Source: Rhizoclosmatium globosum
Taxonomy: Eukaryota; Chytridiomycota; Chytridiomycetes; Chytridiales; Chytriomycetaceae
Assembly: GCA_002104985.1 (NCBI GenBank)
Contig: MCGO01000124.1
Span: 55,457 to 119,456, forward strand
Direction: 5' to 3'
Length of the DNA: 64,000 nucleotides
Translations under genes and position numbers: made by a program
Shown: positions 58,183-64,000 of the stretch, in pieces
Numbering within the stretch: the first letter of the stretch is position 1
Layout: each line of letters opens with the position of its first letter
Notes under the pieces: generated by a model
Told to the model about the DNA's origin: nothing
The model's database searches: none
The model's input: the letters and a program-made list of their open reading frames with translations, nothing else

Positions 58183-60050
58183 CTAGTGTTTCTGAGATTT
58201 GATAGCCCGGCCTCCAGCATCGTTCGTGTGTGCATAGTAAACATTCGCGACCTCATCCGCATCAAGGTCCCCAGTCTCCTCCTCTTCAGTTTCGTAACGA
58301 TGTCCTTTGTGCTTACGCAAGCGCTCAGGAATATCGCGATTCTCATCTTCGCCGTCAGTTTCATCTGCCATTCCGTCTTCTCCCCATCGAGTTGGCTTTG
58401 GTGTCGAATCGCGCTGCAGTTGCTGACGACGTGAATAGTAATCAGAAGGATTTGCTTGTTCTTCAGTGCGGTTTCCGTACTCAGAATTTGGTCCAAGATG
58501 AGGTGGGAAGATCTTCAGCAGGGCTACTACTTGTCCATGATCTGACTTTGTTACATCACGCCCTTTAAACCTTGCTGCGCGATGGGCGGGTGAAGCGAGG
58601 CCGGAGCTAACTTGTCGCCAACTTTTGGAGGACTTGTCGACAATGATTTTGCATGGACATCTCCTTGTCGAGACGGAGAGCGAGACTGTGAACGATTACT
58701 TGGAACTCTCTCGTGAGGTGCAGGTGGAAGGGTTAAAGGACTGTCATAATCATCATCATCTTCCGCCAGTGTGTTGTCAATAAGGTGGTCATTGAAGCAC
58801 TGAAGCCATTGTACATAACCAATATGATTCTTGTTTGCACGAACCAAGCGTTTGAAACAAGAATGTTGTCAAGACATTCATAGCGACCATTGTGAATATA
58901 CTAAAAACAAGATCATTAGCTTAAAATCACAAAAAATTTAAATTAACTGTGTAATTGACGTCTTTATCAGCTGTACGCGCTTGCACATCGTGAGCTGAGT
59001 GCAAGAGGGTAGACCAAAGAATTCCTTCTCCCAAAATGGGAGCCGCTTGAATGGTTGAGTACCTGACAAGATTTCCGTTGAGACTGCATGCGTCACGTCG
59101 TTAAGATCTCCCATAACAATAGTTGGATATTGTTTTCCTGTTGGACCCTCCGGTCTCGCAGACGCTACATGATCCTCGGAGTCAGTGCTTGATTCTGACA
59201 CTTTCAATCCAGCCAAAGAATTCTCCAGTGACGATTCAGCTTTTGATCCGGGCGCGATGTACGCGACTTTAGGTTTCTTTTCGACATTTGACGTGGCAAC
59301 CTCTCGTAAGCCTTCTTGATCACCAGCAAGCTCATCTAATAAAAGACATCGAAGGGCTGCAGCTTCAGCGGCTCGAATCGTGAGTGAGATTGCGCTTCCA
59401 ATGGCGTTTGACTTCAAGTCCTTTTGCATGGATTTATCCGTGATGACTGGACGTTTTGACTTCAAATGGCAGACATATACAGCAACACGGTGACCGGTAT
59501 CTAGTTCAATCACGACGCGAAGAACTGGTCGATTAAACTTTGAAATGGGCAGGAAGACAGGTGGTCCTCCAGATCCTGCCGCAAGATCCAACTTTGCTTC
59601 TGGAGGGAAGTCAGAGAAGGATTGATGTTCCACAATCGGGAATGTTGAGAGGAGTGCAACTGCTGGTCCTTTTCCATCAACGCATGGCGCCACAATCTTT
59701 GTTTTGGCCATATCGTAACCAGCTCGTTTGGCAGCCTGTTGCATCGATGATTAAATTGGGTAAGAAAGGAATGGTACAGTTTACCTCGATAAGCGGAGCC
59801 ACACTGAAGACCTCCTGGAAACCAACAATGGCAGCGTTCAAACGCTTCAGCTGACCGGCCGTCCAATCGATCTTTGCTTCGACTTGCTCTTCGGACATTC
59901 CATTCTTGTATTGATAAAACGGGACGCCAGCTTCGTGGAAGTTTAGCAAGTTGAAGTTGGCCACTTTGGATTCGTGAGGGTTAGCAAGCAGGTAGAGACT
60001 AGATCATTGGGACACTCACCTCTTACTTTAAGTGGTTTGCCGTCTCGCAT
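58183..60050 (-). CDS. Endonuclease/exonuclease/phosphatase-family protein
   Basis: ATG at 60050 (MRDGKPLKVR, spliced to VANFNLLNFHEAG). EEP-fold motifs: NFNLLNF, AAIVGFQEVF (metal-binding Glu), ALLSTFPI, VAVYVCHLKSKRP (catalytic His), TIVMGDLNDVTHA (Asp and Asn), and C-terminal HNGRYECLDNILVS and FNDHLID, the terminal DH pair. Related bacterial and fungal proteins are predicted metal-dependent phosphohydrolases of unknown substrate. The C-terminal extension is acidic and Ser/Arg-rich. Introns near 59738-59790, 58890-58960 and 58420-58570 are approximate. Confidence 0.8.
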
Positions 60051-60210
60051 TGTTTGATGGCGAAGTGTGTTTGTGGTGAGTTTTTAGACCCTGTGAAAGA
60101 ATGAGTCAACACGTTTGTGTGAGTCAACCGCGAATACCCGAAAGTACAGTCATTCAATCTGTAATATGATATGAAAGACTCGATGTTTATTCAACAATGA
60201 AATGAAAAAT

Positions 60211-60974
60211 CTAAGCAGAAGGAGCTGGAACAGGAGCAGGCTTACGGAAATCGTTCTGAATCAACTTGTTTCCAAACTGCTCAAACGCGTCAAGAACAGC
60301 CTGCTTCTGAGCAATTCTGTGCAACCAGGCATCCACAAGTGGGAACTTCTCAAGCGTAATTCCGACTTGAAGGTTGTGTGCGCCAATGTGTCCAAACAAG
60401 TTAAGATCGGCAATTGTGTATCGTCCCGCGGCAACAAACTGACGTCCATCACTCAAGTGCTTCTCAAGAACTCCGTACAAACGAAGCACTTCGTCCGTGT
60501 ATCTGTTAATGGCGAATGGAATCTTTTCTGGAGCGAAGTTGATAAAAAGGTTGGCTTGTCCTTGGATTGGGCCCAATCCGGACATTTGCCAGAAGAGCCA
60601 TTGAGTAACTTCAGAGCGTTCCTTGGATTCAGCGGCTGATGGGAAGAGAATGTTTTCTGGGTCGTAGTGTCGGCGAGCCAGAGGAGAATGGCGGCAGACT
60701 CAAAGATTGCAAAATCGCCATGTTTGTGGTCAACAAGAGCTGGGATCTTTCCGTTGGGGTTGATTCTGTTAAATTTACCTATGAGCACTTGAAGGGTTGC
60801 ATTATATCAGAACACATACTTTTGGAACCATTCTTCCTGTTGCTCCTTCTTGCTGAAGATGTCAACATTCTTAATAGCGAATTCAAAACCGTAGTGGGCC
60901 TTCAATTCATTCAATGCGTAGACAGCTTTCAAGCCGTTGAAAGTTCCCGTTGTGTAGAGAGTCACTGAAGCCAT
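60211..60974 (-). CDS. Glutathione S-transferase-like protein
   Basis: Cytosolic GST fold. The N-terminal thioredoxin-like domain begins [21 protein letters not shown], with [13 protein letters not shown] and the glutathione-binding [14 protein letters not shown]. The helical domain has [35 protein letters not shown] (the N-capping box) and [15 protein letters not shown]. One intron near 60774-60825. After LWLAD the frame shifts by one base near 60660 (expected DPENILFP in the other frame); a single missing base would explain it. Substrate unknown; sequence alone does not decide between detoxification and reductase roles. Confidence 0.85.
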
Positions 60975-61394
60975 TTTGATCGTTGTTATATTGGGAATTA
61001 TAGGTCTTGTCAGTCCATTTTATGACAACGAAAAGCATGCTGATGATGCCATCGCTTTGCGTGCTTTCGCTGTAAGTTGTTATGCTTGTTTGAGCGACAA
61101 ACAAGAGATGGTGTCACTCAACCTTAGGAATTTTTAAGTTAATACCAGTCAGATAACTACAATTGTTAACCGTTAATTTTTCAATTAGTTGACTAGGAGG
61201 TTTCGATTGATACTTGAACTTGACCTATCTAAAACTATCTTCATTATATCAATTGAGCAATTGAATTCTGTTTATTTTGAAATATTTCTGCTTGCAGTCA
61301 GCTTGGTGTACATTTCAAATTCCTGCCTTCTCAGAGGAGCACGCCAGAACGAGACAGACGCCTTGAAGGAAAGAATTAGACGACTTAAATATCC
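60975..61394. other. Gene-free stretch
   Basis: About 420 bp between the GST start codon and the stop codon of the next minus-strand gene. AT-rich, no conserved frame or RNA gene seen. Confidence 0.4.
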
Positions 61395-62279
61395 CTATTT
61401 TAATATACTAATAATATACCTGATAATCTTTGAGACTAGTACGATGGAGATGCTTACAATTGCCACTTTGCCGGCGATGCGAACCAGCCGCCAGAACCTG
61501 TCAAGAGGAAGTAGAATATTAATATTCGTAGAAGAATAATACGCCATTTTCGCGAACCAGTTGTTATCATCATCCGATTCTGATGCATCTTCACTCAGGA
61601 ATGATTCCGACTCATCCGATCCTGAAGTTGCTTCAGCAATTGAATTCGCAGTAGTTTGGCGCCTTTTTGTTATGTACGACTCTGTGATACATTCTACGGA
61701 TGTCGGGATATCTTGAGGCGCGTTGGTAGACCCATGAGCGAGGGCTACATTATCCAGAGAGCCAAGCAAGTCTAGCTCCATATCCAAGTCATTCTGATCG
61801 TCAAAGTTCCCGTCAATTGCGTCAATGGCGCAGGAAGAAGTAGCTGTTGCAGGAGACGAGTTGATTTCAATGACACCCAGATCATTTGCGGAATACGAGT
61901 CTGATGATCTGTTGTTGGAATCTTCCGAGTCCAAGTGCGAAACAGGCAAAGAATGCTCGTCGTTGTCGAAGTTGTTTCCGTCGTCGCTGTGGATCGAGTC
62001 CGTTGTTAGAATCGCGGGAAGGGCGGCATTCGCAAACGGCGGCACCGAGTCCACGGACGCGGGCAACGGAAGCGCAAAGTCCGGCGCGGCGGTGGATTCG
62101 TGCGCGCATCCGTCGGCGCCACCTGGAATCCGCTCAAATGCAAAGTCGGGCGAGCCACTCGATTCGGCGCCGCTTCTTGCCAGCGTTTGCGGCGCCGTGA
62201 CGCCAATCCAAGAGAATGCAAGATTTGATGCCGGTGAAGCGTGGCGGTCGCGTGGCTCCGACTCTGGTTGGGTGTTCAT
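61395..62279 (-). CDS. Acidic tail-anchored protein of unknown function
   Basis: 294 aa from ATG 62279 in one exon. The first 220 residues are disordered and acidic (Ser, Asp, Asn, Ala); SDESESFLSEDASESDDDN is an extreme example. The C-terminus has one hydrophobic helix, KVAIVSISIVLVSKIIRYI, followed by only a few residues, typical of tail-anchored proteins of the ER, mitochondria or peroxisomes. The 5' half is more GC-rich than its surroundings. No family recognised. Confidence 0.6.
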   Translation of the reverse strand: MNTQPESEPRDRHASPASNLAFSWIGVTAPQTLARSGAESSGSPDFAFERIPGGADGCAHESTAAPDFALPLPASVDSVPPFANAALPAILTTDSIHSDDGNNFDNDEHSLPVSHLDSEDSNNRSSDSYSANDLGVIEINSSPATATSSCAIDAIDGNFDDQNDLDMELDLLGSLDNVALAHGSTNAPQDIPTSVECITESYITKRRQTTANSIAEATSGSDESESFLSEDASESDDDNNWFAKMAYYSSTNINILLPLDRFWRLVRIAGKVAIVSISIVLVSKIIRYIISILK

Positions 62280-62561
62280 TGCAAGCTGGTGGTGGTGTGA
62301 TCAAGGTGGCGAATGAAATCGCGCAGCAAACAAAACTCTCTTTCATTCTTGCGCTTAATCAATAAGATATTACGACGAAAGCTTTGGTAAAGATAAGGTA
62401 TTCAACTTCCAATTCCTTCAACTCTGTTCCTCAACACATTAACTCCACATACACATCATGTTAAAAACAGTCAAATAGTTGCCCTATCATATTTATTCCG
62501 CGATTTTTTGGACGCTCGTTTTCTAAAAAATTCCAGATTTGTAAACAGTTTTTTTCACAGA

Positions 62562-64000
62562 ATGCAAGCCTTCATCTTGATCTTGGCTCTGACTACCGTT
62601 GCTCAAGCGGCATCAGTGATTGTTATTGGAGCCGGAGCTTCCGGTATCTGGGCTGCCAAGCAGCTTACCGCAGCTGGTGTTGATGTACAATTTTGGAAGG
62701 ACGACCAGACTCCATTGGTGGCCGTTTAAGAAGGTGGACCCTCCAAAGCTAATATGACAAAACTATATGTGTGTTTAACTTTCGATGGGTTAGGTTGAAT
62801 TCCCTTCTGGCTCAGGTCGTTTTGTTGAAATCGGAGGGAATTGGGTTGAAGGAGTTGGTGGAAAAAACATCAACCCAGTGTTGTCACTTGTTCAGAAGCG
62901 GAAGCTTACTTCGTTCCCACTGACTTTGATAACTGTACTTATCGAATGAACAACGGTGTCACTATCAGGACGCATTTGATGCCGTTTGCTGTATTTGACA
63001 AGGTGACGGAAGCCTTAGTGATATGTATTCCAACAATCTGGAAAAATGTGCTCGATATTTCATTGAGAGCCGCCTACAGATTGCTTGGTTGGCATCCTCA
63101 GATGCTCTAGATAATGTGATATTACACATTCCTTATGAAAGATTCTACACCAGTATTTTAGTGCTTGAGTGGAATTCTTTTGATTGGGAACAAGCTGAAA
63201 CGCCAGATGTCTCGTCTTTCCGAAAAAGTCGGACCAGCTACATTCACAAACTTTGGAGAGGAAAGCAATATGGTTCTGACAAGCGAGGTTCCAGTACATG
63301 TTGAAGCCGAAGCTGCCGATTTCGGATGTGGATATGGCAGCTTGTCTAAATTGGAAAGTTGTTTCACAGATAAATGGGCAGTGCTCGGATGCGGACACCG
63401 CATTGACCTTCCGTGAACAAGCAGTCCTGTGACTGTTACTTGCAAGGATGGATCTGTATACCGCTGATTTTGTTGTTAGTCGGTATCGCTTGGGTTCTTC
63501 AATGGTGATATCAAGTCACTCCGTCTCTTCCAGACTGGAAACTGCAAGCCATCCAATCTCACCACATTGCCACTTACACGAAGATCTTCATCGCATTCCC
63601 TTCAAAGTTCTGGACTGAAGAATCTCAGTTCCTCTACTACGGCAATGAACGACGTGGAGAATTCATCAGTTGGCAAATTATGACTTCGGCCCCATTTAAT
63701 TCATACTTCAAGTACGACAATGTTCTTCTTTGCACAGTCACGGATGAAGTCGCACGCCGCCTTGAAAGGCAATCAGACGAAGATACGAAGGCTGAGATGG
63801 TTCAAGTTCTCAGAAAGATGTATGGTTCAAAAGTTCCAAACGCAAGTGCTATCTTGGTTCCACGTTGGACCTCGGATCCACTATTCCGCGGCTCCTTCAC
63901 GAATTGGCCAATTGGGTTCACTCAAGAACAATTCCAGAATTTGATTGCGCCAGTAAATCGACTTTGGTTCACGGGGGAGCACACTTCGGCAGAGTACTTT
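62562..64000 (+). CDS. Secreted FAD-dependent polyamine oxidase, fragmented and cut by the right edge
   Basis: A signal peptide (MQAFILILALTTVAQA) precedes the FAD-binding motif VIVIGAGASGIWAAKQL. Downstream pieces read VEIGGNWVEGVGGKNINP, WNSFDWEQAETPDVSS, IATYTKIFIAFPSKFW, FLYYGNERRGEFISWQ, DEVARRLERQSDED, SWF/TNWPIGFT and LWFTGEHTSAEYF, the order of fungal polyamine oxidases. The 62730-63540 part changes frame several times and carries stops that simple introns do not all explain, so this may be a pseudogene or indel-affected sequence. The final 460 bp is one open frame to the window end. Confidence 0.75.

Noticed and set aside
61189..61539. 116-codon plus-strand open frame
   Set aside because: AT-rich, overlaps the end of the tail-anchored protein gene in antisense, no recognisable features beyond chance hydrophobicity.

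Overview
The window is nuclear DNA from a fungus. About thirty protein genes lie on both strands, tightly packed (often 25 to 100 bp apart) and split by many short introns of about 35 to 60 nt. The contents are fungal: a Golgi GDP-mannose transporter, a Skt5/Chs4-type chitin synthase activator with a prenylation box, APS kinase, carboxypeptidase S, a Clr2-like silencing factor and a fungal polyamine oxidase. Low identity to familiar yeast forms, lineage-specific families and the intron density suggest an early-diverging, possibly chytrid-like fungus; that placement is an inference from gene content.

Layout. 1-3312 (-): SNF2/RING helicase of the Rad5/Rad16 type, cut by the left edge. 3343-5898 (+): two head-to-tail copies of an unrecognised mobile-element-like unit, one about 2.2 kb with novel coding exons and one of 388 bp with the same ends and a hairpin core; together they fill the space between two genes. 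5920-7227 (-): GDP-mannose transporter. 7654-19217 (+): three tandem paralogs of a large seven-helix membrane protein with a Cys-rich N-terminal domain. The second is split at codon 20 by a very young Ty1/copia element with identical 92-bp LTRs and an RRM domain in its Gag; the third has lost the shared intron and carries a 1-nt frameshift.

19242-30592: molybdopterin-binding-domain protein, F-BAR protein, Skt5-like Sel1-repeat protein (head to head with the F-BAR gene, 45 bp between start codons), Rlp24, an unknown small multi-exon gene, the COMPASS subunit Ash2/Bre2 and a PH-domain protein. 31050-32185: a tetraspan membrane protein next to its decayed duplicate. 32341: tRNA-Lys(UUU). 32534-36826: carboxypeptidase S, the TRAPP subunit TRAPPC2L and the 18S rRNA dimethylase Dim1. 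36931-48209: secreted GH35 beta-galactosidase, TBC/GRAM/EF-hand Rab-GAP and two disordered unknown proteins. 48288-64000: APS kinase, tRNA-Pro(AGG), KDEL receptor with a 9-nt microexon, Clr2-like protein, an unknown protein, a single-pass membrane protein with a cytosolic SAM domain, an EEP-family phosphohydrolase, a GST, a tail-anchored acidic protein and a fragmented polyamine oxidase running off the right edge.

Many otherwise conserved genes show single-nucleotide reading-frame breaks, several in A, T or G runs. This looks more like residual sequencing indels than many independent pseudogenes, and gene models here should be read with that in mind. The best candidates for undescribed biology are the 3343-5898 element pair, the seven-helix paralog array and the RRM-bearing copia element.
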